NCBI RefSeq assembly: GCF_900110835.1
Contig: NZ_FOJG01000001.1
Coordinates: forward strand, 2,573,499 to 2,637,498
Reading direction: 5' to 3'
Length of the DNA stretch: 64,000 nt
From: Chitinophaga arvensicola
GTDB taxonomy: Bacteria; Bacteroidota; Bacteroidia; Chitinophagales; Chitinophagaceae
Shown here: positions 17,322 to 25,782 of the stretch, piece after piece
Layout of the letters: every line of letters starts with the position of its first letter
Numbering within the stretch: position 1 is the stretch's first letter
Translations under genes and position numbers: made by a program
The notes under the pieces: model-generated
Told to the model about the DNA's origin: nothing
Databases searched by the model: none
Seen by the model: only the letters and a program-made list of their open reading frames with translations

Positions 17322-18635
17322 TTATAGCATATCCAGTATTCCTTCATTTTCAATAATAATCATTCCCTGCCTATCCTGCGTAATACCTTTTTGCAGTAGA
17401 TAAGTATACCGGGGTACGGTACCTTCCATGACGGTAGGCAGGAACTGGAACTGAATATGATCTCCTTCTGCTTTTAAGGCATCTCCCACTTCGAAAATAT
17501 GTGTGGAAATAATGAAGAAACACTCCCTGAAAGCCGTGAATGCAGCGGTTACAGCCAGCGTGGCATCATAAGCGTCTTTTACATTGGTACCTTTAAATAA
17601 TTCATCAAAGATGACGAAAAGCGATTTGCCGGCATCTACTTCCTCAGCTACTTTTTTTACCCTTAATACTTCCGCGTAAAAATGGCTGTATCCTTTATCA
17701 AGATCATCGGGCACGTTTACAGAAGAATAGATACCATCCAGTACGGAGAATTGCATTTCCGTGGCAGCAACGGGGAAACCCATATGTGCCAGGTACAGGA
17801 GGATACCGGACGCTTTCATCAGGGTAGATTTACCCGCCATGTTGGCGCCGGTGAGGAACAGTACATTACTGTTGCCGCTGAAGGAAAGGGAATTGGCTAC
17901 TGCTTTGTCGAGCCCCGGGTGCCGTACACCGTGGGCGATCAGCAGGTTCTTTTCTTTAGGCAGGGCCGTGGCATAACAAAACCCTTTCTCCCTGCCTACA
18001 TTCGCTACGGTGATGTATACTTCCATCTCGTAGGTATGTGCCAGCAAGGTTTTCAGCTGTTCCTGGAATACCTGTGCCAGCAGGTAATGCAGCCGGGCAT
18101 TCTGGGTGAAGGTCCGGTTGCTTGTGTGGAGATGTTCCAGGCGTTTATCCCTGGTGATCTGCCGGGCGCTGTCGGCCCATTTCTGCCAGGGAGAGTTTTT
18201 ATCCCGTCCTTCTTTTTCCAGCTGATGCAGCAAGGTAGTGCAGGTTTTCAATACCCCGATACAGGCATCGATGCTTTGCAACTGCAGGGAAAGTGAATCG
18301 TCTTTAACGGCGAGTGCGGTGAATTTTTTCCTGCTCATCTGCCAGAGGGCCATCGGGAAATTGCCGGCGCAGCCTTCGTCCAGGTAAGCTTCCATGTTCC
18401 CCAGTGCTTCTTCCTCAAAAGGAAAGCTTGCACGGTGGTCGCTGAAATAGCGGAAAGCGGCACTTCTGCTGTTGATCTGATCTGCGTCTGTCAGCGGATG
18501 CTGGAACATCTGGTCCAGCAGTTTTTGTCCTCCCCGGGTTTTTACCTGGTTAAAGAGACTGAAAACGGAGTAAGGATTGTATTTCCCCAACAGCGATAAA
18601 TCATCGAGTGTCTGTTTGTCGGCAATAAAGCTCAT
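17322..18635 (-). CDS. MutS-like ATPase without mismatch-recognition domains (second of tandem pair)
   Basis: A 437-residue protein with a MutS-type ATPase: Walker A TGANMAGKST (262-271), Walker B VIFDEL (341-346) with the following KGTNVKDAYDA in place of the usual GRGTS, and STHI (377-380). The N-terminal half is helical and resembles the MutS clamp/core (domain III) region. The mismatch-binding (I) and connector (II) domains are absent and there is no Smr endonuclease tail, so this is neither MutS nor a complete MutS2. Its start overlaps the stop of the upstream paralogue by 4 bases (ATGA), implying translational coupling. MutS ATPases work as dimers, so the two may form a heterodimer. Function unknown. 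Confidence 0.88.
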   Translation of the reverse strand: MSFIADKQTLDDLSLLGKYNPYSVFSLFNQVKTRGGQKLLDQMFQHPLTDADQINSRSAAFRYFSDHRASFPFEEEALGNMEAYLDEGCAGNFPMALWQMSRKKFTALAVKDDSLSLQLQSIDACIGVLKTCTTLLHQLEKEGRDKNSPWQKWADSARQITRDKRLEHLHTSNRTFTQNARLHYLLAQVFQEQLKTLLAHTYEMEVYITVANVGREKGFCYATALPKEKNLLIAHGVRHPGLDKAVANSLSFSGNSNVLFLTGANMAGKSTLMKASGILLYLAHMGFPVAATEMQFSVLDGIYSSVNVPDDLDKGYSHFYAEVLRVKKVAEEVDAGKSLFVIFDELFKGTNVKDAYDATLAVTAAFTAFRECFFIISTHIFEVGDALKAEGDHIQFQFLPTVMEGTVPRYTYLLQKGITQDRQGMIIIENEGILDML

Positions 18636-19981
18636 GTGGTCTTCTTTACTGATTTTTTCCTGGTTAATATATCCAGGATACCTTCATTTTTTATAATTAC
18701 CATTCCGTGCCTGTCGGAGGTGATACCGGTGGCCAGTTTATGCGTATACACCGGTTTGTTGCCTTCCATTAACGTTGGCAGATATACGAAGTTGATGTTG
18801 TTACATTTTTCCTTGAGTACGTCGCCGGCCTCAATGATGTGTGTAGAAACAATGAACATGCAGTTCTGCCTGCGTGCAATGGCGGATGTAATGGCAATGG
18901 TAGCTTCATATGCATCTTTTACATTGGTACCACGGAACAGTTCATCAAAAATAACGAACAGGTATTTGTCCCGGCTAAGTTCCCTGGCAATGGTTTTTAT
19001 GCGCAATACTTCTGCATAAAAATGGCTGGCTCCCTGTGTGAGGTTGTCCGGCAGGTTGATGGTGGTAAAGATGCCGTCTCTCGTGGAGAATTCCATCTTT
19101 GCTGCCGGTACCGGAAACCCCATTTGTCCGAGGTACATGGCGATGCCCAGGGACTTCATGAAGGTAGATTTACCGGCCATGTTGGCGCCGGTGAGAAAAA
19201 TGATATTGCTGGCGGGCGTAATGTTCAGGGTATTGACTACCGGCTTTGAGAGCGCGGGGTGGTAGAAATCTTCCAGTATTACCGTCTGTGCTTCTTTTTT
19301 CAGGGCTACCGGGAAACAGAATTTTTTCTCCCGCGCGGTGCGGGCAACAGACAGGTATACATCGGCCAGGTAGATGTGCCGCAACAGTTGCAGCACGATC
19401 TCCCGTTGCCGGAAGCGAAGTACTTTATCGTACTCCGCTACCTTGGCAAAGGAAAATTTCTGTTTGGTATGTTCCTGCAACAGGGGTTGTAGTTCCTGTG
19501 TGCGCAGTAACTGGTCAATAGCGGCCAGTTCTTTGCTGTAGGGAAGATCTGCCACCTGTTGACGGATACTGTCTGCAAATGACCGGGTGGCCTGCAATAT
19601 ATTGATCAGGCTGTGTACACCTTTTTCAATGGTTTTGAATTCCGTATCTGCGGCAATGAACTGATTGAGTTTTCTGCCCAGCGTGTGTTCCTCTTCATTC
19701 AGCCGGGTGCGCTCATCGGTATTCTGAAGATGCTGTTCGGCTGCATCAAACCATTCGCCTTCATAAGGGAAAGGAATTTCTTTCACTGAAAAGGCGCGGA
19801 TGGTGGTGCTGCGTGCGTTGATCGCTGCTTCGTCCGACAGCGGATTCCGGAACATCTCTTCCAGTAGCTCAGATCCGCCACGGGTAAAGGTGCGGTTGAA
19901 GATGGTATACACAGAATCGCTTCCACCTTTTCCGAAAATGTTCAGATCATTCAGTGTTTGTTTATCGGTCATCAGACTCAT
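18632..19981 (-). CDS. MutS-like ATPase without mismatch-recognition domains (first of tandem pair)
   Basis: A 449-residue paralogue of the next gene. Both begin with nearly the same block (DKQTLNDLNIFGKGG here, DKQTLDDLSLLGKYN there) and share TRGG, NPLSD/HPLTD and the full ATPase: Walker A TGANMAGKST (264-273), Walker B VIFDEL (343-348), GTNVKDAYEA, and STHI (379-382). The C-terminus ends in a basic tail (RKKSVKKTT) that its partner lacks. Mismatch-binding, connector and nuclease domains are all missing. The gene is 12 bases after the GldG-like fusion and overlaps its paralogue by 4 bases. Similar small MutS-related proteins are known in Bacteroidota without an assigned role. Confidence 0.88.
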   Translation of the reverse strand: MSLMTDKQTLNDLNIFGKGGSDSVYTIFNRTFTRGGSELLEEMFRNPLSDEAAINARSTTIRAFSVKEIPFPYEGEWFDAAEQHLQNTDERTRLNEEEHTLGRKLNQFIAADTEFKTIEKGVHSLINILQATRSFADSIRQQVADLPYSKELAAIDQLLRTQELQPLLQEHTKQKFSFAKVAEYDKVLRFRQREIVLQLLRHIYLADVYLSVARTAREKKFCFPVALKKEAQTVILEDFYHPALSKPVVNTLNITPASNIIFLTGANMAGKSTFMKSLGIAMYLGQMGFPVPAAKMEFSTRDGIFTTINLPDNLTQGASHFYAEVLRIKTIARELSRDKYLFVIFDELFRGTNVKDAYEATIAITSAIARRQNCMFIVSTHIIEAGDVLKEKCNNINFVYLPTLMEGNKPVYTHKLATGITSDRHGMVIIKNEGILDILTRKKSVKKTT

Positions 19982-19993
19982 ACCTATACTGTT

Positions 19994-22294
19994 TTATTTT
20001 CTTCTTCTCCTGATGAGTAAAATGGTGCTTCCAATTAATAACAGTCCTGGGATGACACCTAATAATCCGTATCTCACCACTTTCAGACTTTCTTTGGTGA
20101 TGTGGATTTCGTTGTCAGATCCGATCGGACGGTTTACGTCTACCGGTACATTGCCATAAGACAACCAGTGGAACATACCCGGGATCAGGGTGAAGTTGGC
20201 AGATCCGTAGTAACGGATAGGAGGCTTCATACCACCGTTGCTGATACAGTCGGCGTCGCCGATGATCATGATACGTTGTTCCTTGTTGCCTACTTTTTTA
20301 GATAATGCATAGGCCGTCACAAAGCTGTCTACTTTTTCTCCGGCAGCCATATCTACGGTAGCAGAATCATTTACGAAATCGATGGTCTTTGTTTCGTTCC
20401 ATGTTTTCATGGTATCGGTTTGCAATACCGGAACAGCTTTAAAGCCTTTGTCTTCCGCAATCACAAGACCGGCAGATTTTACCATACCTACGTACTGGTG
20501 CTGGCGGATCATGTTACCAAAGAACGGAGCAATTTCTTTCGATGCTTCGGTAGGGCGGCAGATCACGGCGTTGGCAGCTACGTCCTGTTTAGGTTGTACC
20601 AGCTGACCAGGAACGGTTTTTACACCAAACTGAGAGATGAAGGATTCCATGATTTCAGAACCAGGCTTCAGGGTGATGACCAGGTTACCGCCATTGGCGA
20701 TATAGGTATCCAGTTTCTTCCTGGAATTGGAATCCAGTGCCTGTTGCATATCGGAGATCACGATGATATCTACTTCTTTCGGGATCTGGTTGTTACCGGA
20801 GAGGTCCAGATCTTCTACATCACAGCCCTGGTTGGTCAGTGCATAGCGGAAAGTTTTAACGGAAGAAAACAGGGTGTAGTCCTTGATCCTGTCGCCTTCT
20901 ATTTTCCTTTCACCTTGTCCCTGCAGGAAAGCAATTCTTGGCAGTTTCATGACCATGCGTTTGAACATGGCGGACACTTCTCCTTCGCTTGGGAATTTCA
21001 CCATATCGTCGTAGATCCTCAGGAAAGCTTTCTGACCGTTGGCTCTTTCCACTACACGTACAAACACGTTGCCTTCGTCGGTAAGATTGATTTTCTTTTT
21101 GATTTCTGCAGGTGTCAGGAACATATCCAGATCCAGTTCTTTCAGTTCTGCTTCTTTCTTGGCTACTTCGGCGAGTGGAAGGTCTTTATAGATATTTTTA
21201 AGACGCGGGTTGTTGCTGGGTTCATCGTAGTAATAAACGTATTCCAGTTTTGTTTCCGGTTTGAAGCGGATGAATTGTTTCAGGCGCTGTTTGTCTTCGT
21301 TTACCTGTGAAGGGATACCGTTGTAGTATTCCCTGTCGAGCAGGTTTACGTAGGTGGTGATCGTCATACCGCCGTCCAGTTTGGCCATGATAGCCTGGCT
21401 GTTGGGGGTGAGGGTATTCCTTTTTGTTTCGGTGGCATCGTAGTAGGCCATGAAGATAGGGCGGGAAGTAGCGTATCCCAGCGCCATAGCGGCGATTACT
21501 ACAAGGGCGTATTTGCTCCATACGGCAGAGAAGGAAGCATGGGTGCGGTTAGCCTGTAGTTTCTGCACACTCAGCGAGAGGAATAATACTACAACGATTA
21601 AGAAGTAGAGTACATCTTCGCTGCAGATGAGGCCCATGATCATTTCATTACAACGGCCGGAAATAGAGAGCCAGTAGGTGATGTCGCGTACAAAGGCGAT
21701 ATCCTGCCATACTTTGTCCATGTAGCTGAGGGTACCGAGTAATACCAGGGTGCCCAGTGCGGCTACTACCTGGTAGGAGGTAAGACTGGACATGAACAGT
21801 CCGATAGCAGAGTAGGCGCACATGAGCAGGTAAATACCCAGGAGGCCGGAGGCTACGGAAGACAGTTCAAAATGGTCCACGGTGATTAAGCCTACTACTA
21901 CATATACCAGTAATACGCCGATCAGCAGGAAGCTGTAGATCATCATGGCAAGGAACTTACCACGGATAATCTGGGAGGAGGTAACGGGAGAGGAGTATAA
22001 TAATTTGATAGAGCCGCTGCTCAGTTCACGGCTCATCAGTCCCATGGTGAGCAGTGGCATATAGAGATACAGGTAGCTTTGCACGGATGCGAGCAGCCCG
22101 CGTTGTCCGGAGAAGATACCGGCAGTGATAAACATGTTACCCCAACCTGTACGCTGTGCCTGCAGTACTTCTTTCAGGTGGTCTGCAAAAACCATCCCTG
22201 TCTGAAAGGCAAATACGACAAGGATCATCCAGGCGATGGGTGAATAGAACAAGGTGAATAATTCTGCCTTGGCGATCTTATAAATTCGTCTCAT
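19994..22294 (-). CDS. ABC-2 type permease fused to GldG-like extracytoplasmic domain
   Basis: A 766-residue fusion. Residues 1-250 are an ABC-2 permease with six hydrophobic segments and the MSRELSSGSIKLLYSSPVTSSQIIRGKFLAMM signature (GldF-like). A further TM segment near 260-280 leads into a large extracytoplasmic GldG/ABC-type-uncharacterised domain (about 290-735: RNTLTPNSQAIMAKLD, IAFLQGQGERKI, VDIIVISDMQ, NGGNLVITLKPGSE, RIMIIGDADCISNGG), and a final TM with RRRRK ends the protein. In Flavobacteria GldA, GldF and GldG are separate gliding-motility proteins; here F and G are one polypeptide. It follows the ATPase by 21 bases and precedes the MutS pair by 12. It may serve gliding/secretion or another export task. 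Confidence 0.88.
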   Translation of the reverse strand: MRRIYKIAKAELFTLFYSPIAWMILVVFAFQTGMVFADHLKEVLQAQRTGWGNMFITAGIFSGQRGLLASVQSYLYLYMPLLTMGLMSRELSSGSIKLLYSSPVTSSQIIRGKFLAMMIYSFLLIGVLLVYVVVGLITVDHFELSSVASGLLGIYLLMCAYSAIGLFMSSLTSYQVVAALGTLVLLGTLSYMDKVWQDIAFVRDITYWLSISGRCNEMIMGLICSEDVLYFLIVVVLFLSLSVQKLQANRTHASFSAVWSKYALVVIAAMALGYATSRPIFMAYYDATETKRNTLTPNSQAIMAKLDGGMTITTYVNLLDREYYNGIPSQVNEDKQRLKQFIRFKPETKLEYVYYYDEPSNNPRLKNIYKDLPLAEVAKKEAELKELDLDMFLTPAEIKKKINLTDEGNVFVRVVERANGQKAFLRIYDDMVKFPSEGEVSAMFKRMVMKLPRIAFLQGQGERKIEGDRIKDYTLFSSVKTFRYALTNQGCDVEDLDLSGNNQIPKEVDIIVISDMQQALDSNSRKKLDTYIANGGNLVITLKPGSEIMESFISQFGVKTVPGQLVQPKQDVAANAVICRPTEASKEIAPFFGNMIRQHQYVGMVKSAGLVIAEDKGFKAVPVLQTDTMKTWNETKTIDFVNDSATVDMAAGEKVDSFVTAYALSKKVGNKEQRIMIIGDADCISNGGMKPPIRYYGSANFTLIPGMFHWLSYGNVPVDVNRPIGSDNEIHITKESLKVVRYGLLGVIPGLLLIGSTILLIRRRRK

Positions 22295-22315
22295 TTGATA
22301 TTTTTTATCAGCTTT

Positions 22316-23245
22316 TTATTTGGTGTTTTTTTTCGACAACCGCGCAAATACGGCATCCAGAGAGCTTTTCTCAATGATCAGCTCCATGAGTCCCCAGCCT
22401 TTGCCTACGCTTATTTCAGCGATGCGTTGTGCTGTTTTCTTTTCTCCGTCGTAACCGAGTCTGAAGCGGGTAGGTGCAATCTGTTCGAGGGATCTGATAC
22501 CTTCCTGTTTCAGGATTTCGTCGTGTGCAGGCGGGTTGTCCAGTTGTACCACCAGTGTATTGGGTTCGATGTAGTTGTCGAACATTTCCAGGGTGCCGGA
22601 GAAAACCATCTGACCTTCTTCGATCATTTTGATTTCTTTGCAGGTAGCCTGTACTTCGGTGAGGATGTGGGTAGACAATAATACGGAGCGGTCTGTGGCA
22701 ATCTGTTTGATCAGGTTGCGTACTTCCACGATCTGGTTGGGATCGAGTCCGTTGGTAGGTTCATCCAGTACCACAAATTTCGGGTTATGAACAATGGCCT
22801 GGGCAATACCCACGCGTTGCTGATAACCACCCGACAGGTTGCGGAGCAGGCGATCGCGGAAGTGTGCCACGCCGCATCTTTCCAGTGCGTCCTGAACGGC
22901 ATGTTTTACCTGTTTTTTTTCCACCATGCGTAGGTCGGCGCAGTAGGTGAGGTATTCTTCCACGGTGAAATCCTGGTACAGCGGCAGTTTCTGCGGCATG
23001 AAGCCGATATTGCGCTTTGCTTCTACGGGATTGTCTTTCAGGTTGATACCGTTGATAAAGACTTCTCCTTTCGACTGCTTTAATACCCCACAGATGATGT
23101 TCATGGTGGTAGATTTACCGGCGCCGTTGGAACCCAGCAGGCCAACAACACCCTGGCTGTGGATTTCAAGATTTATATCTCTGACCGCCCACTGGGAAGC
23201 GTAACGGTGAGACAGGTTTTCAACTTTTACGATGGCGTTTTCCAT
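22316..23245 (-). CDS. ABC transporter ATP-binding protein, GldA-like
   Basis: A 309-residue ATPase with Walker A GSNGAGKST (38-46), Q-loop FMPQKLPLY (82-90), signature LSGGYQQR (137-144), Walker B FVVLDEP (157-163) and the switch His193 in LSTHI. The C-terminal about 80 residues after IEEGQMVFSG form the extra domain seen in exporters of the ABC-2 group. Being first in an operon with an ABC-2/GldG fusion, it is the motor of that transporter, and the sequence style matches GldA. Downstream, with gaps of 21, 12, -4 and 48 bases, come the fusion permease, two MutS-like proteins and the M16 peptidase. Confidence 0.92.
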   Translation of the reverse strand: MENAIVKVENLSHRYASQWAVRDINLEIHSQGVVGLLGSNGAGKSTTMNIICGVLKQSKGEVFINGINLKDNPVEAKRNIGFMPQKLPLYQDFTVEEYLTYCADLRMVEKKQVKHAVQDALERCGVAHFRDRLLRNLSGGYQQRVGIAQAIVHNPKFVVLDEPTNGLDPNQIVEVRNLIKQIATDRSVLLSTHILTEVQATCKEIKMIEEGQMVFSGTLEMFDNYIEPNTLVVQLDNPPAHDEILKQEGIRSLEQIAPTRFRLGYDGEKKTAQRIAEISVGKGWGLMELIIEKSSLDAVFARLSKKNTK

Positions 23246-23279
23246 TCATTACAGATTGTTTAATAAAATAAAATAGCAG

Positions 23280-23299
23280 GTGTAAGCTTTGGCTTACAC
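23280..23299 (-). terminator. Small hairpin with T-rich tail upstream of the ABC operon
   Basis: An 8-bp stem, GTGTAAGC/GCTTACAC, with a TTTG loop. On the minus strand it is followed by CTGCTATTTTATTTTATT. It lies between the metallopeptidase-like gene and the ABC ATPase gene and could end the former or lie in the leader of the latter. Confidence 0.4.
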
Positions 23300-23343
23300 A
23301 ATTATTGTTAGCGTGATGTGAGATGAAGAAGCGCTACTGATAT

Positions 23344-23378
23344 ACCTTTCGCCGGGGACAGGGCCCCGTGCGAAAGGT
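23344..23378 (-). terminator. GC-rich hairpin after the metallopeptidase-like lipoprotein gene
   Basis: A stem of 14 pairs with one bulge (ACCTTTCGCCGGGG with CCCCGTGCGAAAGGT), 14 bases past the stop at 23393. There is no U-tract, so it may act as an mRNA 3' stabiliser or a weak terminator together with the hairpin at 23280-23299. Confidence 0.45.
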
Positions 23379-23392
23379 AAGGTCAAATGGAA

Positions 23393-24316
23393 TCAGTAGG
23401 TGGCGTTGGCGATGGCGCGCACGTCGATGTTGTATTTCGTTTTGTAGTAATTTACCAGCAGATCAAATTTCTGTTTGATGAGCGGGTATTTCAGGAATGG
23501 TTCCATCTGGGCATCCGTTCTCATGGTAAGATTAGCCACAAAGCTGTTGAGATCATTTGTTTTTGCTGTTTGCCAGGAATAGGCGCCGTTGTACCATTCG
23601 TTGGTAGTAAGGTAAACCGGATCAAAGCCTGGTATAAATCCTCTCTGGCGGTAAGCTTCCTTATTATCTGCGTTGGACAAAGGCAAGGTAGGCGCTGCAG
23701 TGGGTGCGTAGTTGCTCAGTGTATAAAACGAAGCAGGTACGTCCAGTATTTTAGCGCTGACATAGTAATTCCAGATAGCAGATATAAAAATATTCTTTTT
23801 CGCTGTTTTCTGGGCGCCGGTCATCGTGCGCAGGGAGCTGTTCATGCCCGCAAAAGCGATGGCTTTACCAGTTACCTTATAGTCTGAGTACAGATACTCC
23901 CTGCCCGGAGGAAAACCTGGGCGGTATTGTTTGATGGTATCTGCCATCATTACGCGGTAGGGAATGCCCTGATTTTTCTTGAAATCATCCGGCAGGAATT
24001 TCAGCCAGATATCATCCAGGAAGTTGAGCATATCTCCTGCATAAGCGGGATTTCCCAATACGGCGGTATCCACTTTAGAAGCGCTGGAACCGGTGCTTTG
24101 TACCCATATAAAATCTTTCTGGGTAAATGAATAGAGGAAATAAGATCCGTATTTATTGTACAGCTGTTGAATTTTATCGTTTGCCTCCTGGGAAGCATTT
24201 CCTTGCGGTAATTTATAGTCTGCTTCAATTGGCACGGGAGCGCCAATGCTCACATCTTTTTTACAAGAGAATAACAATATGCTGGAAATACAGCCAATGA
24301 AAAGTATGTGCTTCAT
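23393..24316 (-). CDS. Import-associated metallohydrolase-family lipoprotein, active-site motif not seen
   Basis: A 307-residue lipoprotein (LLFSC, lipid Cys18). Position after SusC-SusD and overall pattern fit the substrate import-associated zinc metallohydrolase lipoproteins (TIGR04549-like/Peptidase_Mx1): IQQLYNKYGSYFLYSFTQKDF near 50-70, then LPDDF, and a C-terminal EAYRQRGFIPGF with KTKYNIDVRAI. In that family the zinc site is an HExxH helix near the middle. Here the corresponding stretch reads NIFISAIWNYYVSAKI, and no HExxH occurs anywhere; the later E-D-F-A-E block is also absent. I therefore expect a non-catalytic binding protein. It follows SusD by 27 bases and is the last gene of the locus. 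Family membership is from memory and moderately sure. Confidence 0.68.
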   Translation of the reverse strand: MKHILFIGCISSILLFSCKKDVSIGAPVPIEADYKLPQGNASQEANDKIQQLYNKYGSYFLYSFTQKDFIWVQSTGSSASKVDTAVLGNPAYAGDMLNFLDDIWLKFLPDDFKKNQGIPYRVMMADTIKQYRPGFPPGREYLYSDYKVTGKAIAFAGMNSSLRTMTGAQKTAKKNIFISAIWNYYVSAKILDVPASFYTLSNYAPTAAPTLPLSNADNKEAYRQRGFIPGFDPVYLTTNEWYNGAYSWQTAKTNDLNSFVANLTMRTDAQMEPFLKYPLIKQKFDLLVNYYKTKYNIDVRAIANATY

Positions 24317-24343
24317 GTTATTGTTGTGTTATTGGTTTGATAT

Positions 24344-25780
24344 TTACTGTCCGATTCTATCTCCTCCTTCTCCTGACGGATTTTGTGTCAGCTGAGGATT
24401 TCTCAGTAACAGGCTGGTCGGGAAAGGCAGGGTGTATGCCGGGTCGTTGTGCTGCAGGGTATATTGTAGCACAGCTTCTCCTACATCATTCTGGTAACGG
24501 TGAGAAATGGCGGGCATACCATAACGGCGCAGATCGAACCAACGGAACGCTTCGTAGCAGAACTCCTTCCGGCGTTCATCTCTTACCGCCTGCAACAGGA
24601 TTGCTTTATCGGAGATGTTCACATCGGTGTACCCGATGATACGGTTACGGCGCAGTGTATTCAGGTCTGTCAGCGCATCGCCGAGTTTGCCCAGCTGCAC
24701 GTTTGCTTCTGCCCTGTTGAGCAGTGCTTCGGATGAACGCATGGTTTGTGCCAGATCGGTACCAATCGTGAGTTTGGTAGCAAGCATTACGCCGCCATTC
24801 ACCATTGAAAAGCCATATTTCAGCCTGATATCATTCGGATCAAATGTACTCAGGAAAGCAGCAGCAGGGGTATAGGTACTCTGGTTAGGCTGTGCGTTAC
24901 CACCGTATATCCATTCCACTTCCTGGTTGTTGTAGTTGAGCCAGCGGCCGGTGGTGATGCTGGGCATGTTGGTCATGTCGATGATCACACCACCCTGGTC
25001 AAATACTTTATTGGCTTCTGCAGCCGCTTCCTGCCATTTTTCCATGAAGAGATATACTCTCGACAGCAGGATGTGAATAGCTGGCTGATTGATGTGGTAG
25101 TCTTTGCGTACAATCGGCAGTGGATCCATCAGCTGGGAAGCTTTATTCAGATCTGCTACGATGGTTTCATACACTTTGGCTACTGTTTCCCGCTGCATAT
25201 ATTCAGCAGAAACGCTGGAGTTCAGTTTTAACGGAACACCTAAGGCCTGTGGGTTATGGTTGTAAGGCTCTCCGTAAAGATTTACCAGTCTGAAATAATA
25301 CAGGGCACGTACGGCCAATGCTTCTGCTTTCACCCTGTCTTTGTCGGGCTGGCTACCGATGGAGTTGTCCACATGATCCAATACCGCGTTGCATCCCATG
25401 ATCCACTTATAAAATTTGGCATACGGACTGCTTCCGGGATCTTCATTGACCTTGTCGCCCATACCGTCTATGTCGGCTTGTCTGGGTTGCCAGGTGTAGC
25501 TCAGGAAATTGCGCCGGGCATCTGGTGTGCCTGCGATAGGTGAGTTACCATTGTCATATTCCAGGAACAGGTCCACATCATCGTCCATGTAATATACCAT
25601 GCTGGCCGGTTCTTCGCTGGGCATGTAACCTGATCCCATCAGCAACTCCCGGAAATCGGTGGTTGTTTTAGGAATGATGTCTGTCTGTGATTTTTCTTCG
25701 AGCAGTTTCGAGCAGCTGCTGAAGCCAAGGAGGCCGGCAAGTGCGTATATCGGGAGTGTTTTAAATTTCATGCGCTTCAA
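24344..25780 (-). CDS. SusD/RagB family outer membrane lipoprotein
   Basis: A 478-residue lipoprotein (GFSSC, lipid Cys23). SusD hallmarks: TTTDFRELLMGSGYMPS near the N-terminus, AEALAVRALYYFRLVNLYGEPYN (about 145-170) with TPR-like helices after it, LLNRAEANVQLGKLGDALTDLNTLR near 370, the RDERRKEFCYEAFRWFDLRRYGMP motif near 405, and a terminal YTLPFP segment. It binds the substrate of the STN-containing SusC encoded 2 bases upstream. The pair is followed by the metallohydrolase-like lipoprotein. The ligand is not known; the accessory lipoprotein has been associated with peptide- or glycopeptide-type loci, but that is weak evidence. Confidence 0.94.
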   Translation of the reverse strand: MKRMKFKTLPIYALAGLLGFSSCSKLLEEKSQTDIIPKTTTDFRELLMGSGYMPSEEPASMVYYMDDDVDLFLEYDNGNSPIAGTPDARRNFLSYTWQPRQADIDGMGDKVNEDPGSSPYAKFYKWIMGCNAVLDHVDNSIGSQPDKDRVKAEALAVRALYYFRLVNLYGEPYNHNPQALGVPLKLNSSVSAEYMQRETVAKVYETIVADLNKASQLMDPLPIVRKDYHINQPAIHILLSRVYLFMEKWQEAAAEANKVFDQGGVIIDMTNMPSITTGRWLNYNNQEVEWIYGGNAQPNQSTYTPAAAFLSTFDPNDIRLKYGFSMVNGGVMLATKLTIGTDLAQTMRSSEALLNRAEANVQLGKLGDALTDLNTLRRNRIIGYTDVNISDKAILLQAVRDERRKEFCYEAFRWFDLRRYGMPAISHRYQNDVGEAVLQYTLQHNDPAYTLPFPTSLLLRNPQLTQNPSGEGGDRIGQ

Positions 25781-25782
25781 TG

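Noticed and set aside
17322..19981. The two MutS-like proteins as mismatch repair MutS or MutS2
   Set aside because: They are about half the size, with no mismatch-binding or connector domains and no Smr nuclease domain, so a repair role is not supported by the sequence.
20420..21310. A 296-codon plus-strand open frame inside the GldG-like fusion gene
   Set aside because: It is antisense to a gene with clear motifs, and its translation shows low-complexity Phe/Val/His runs typical of reverse-strand shadows, with no domain or leader.
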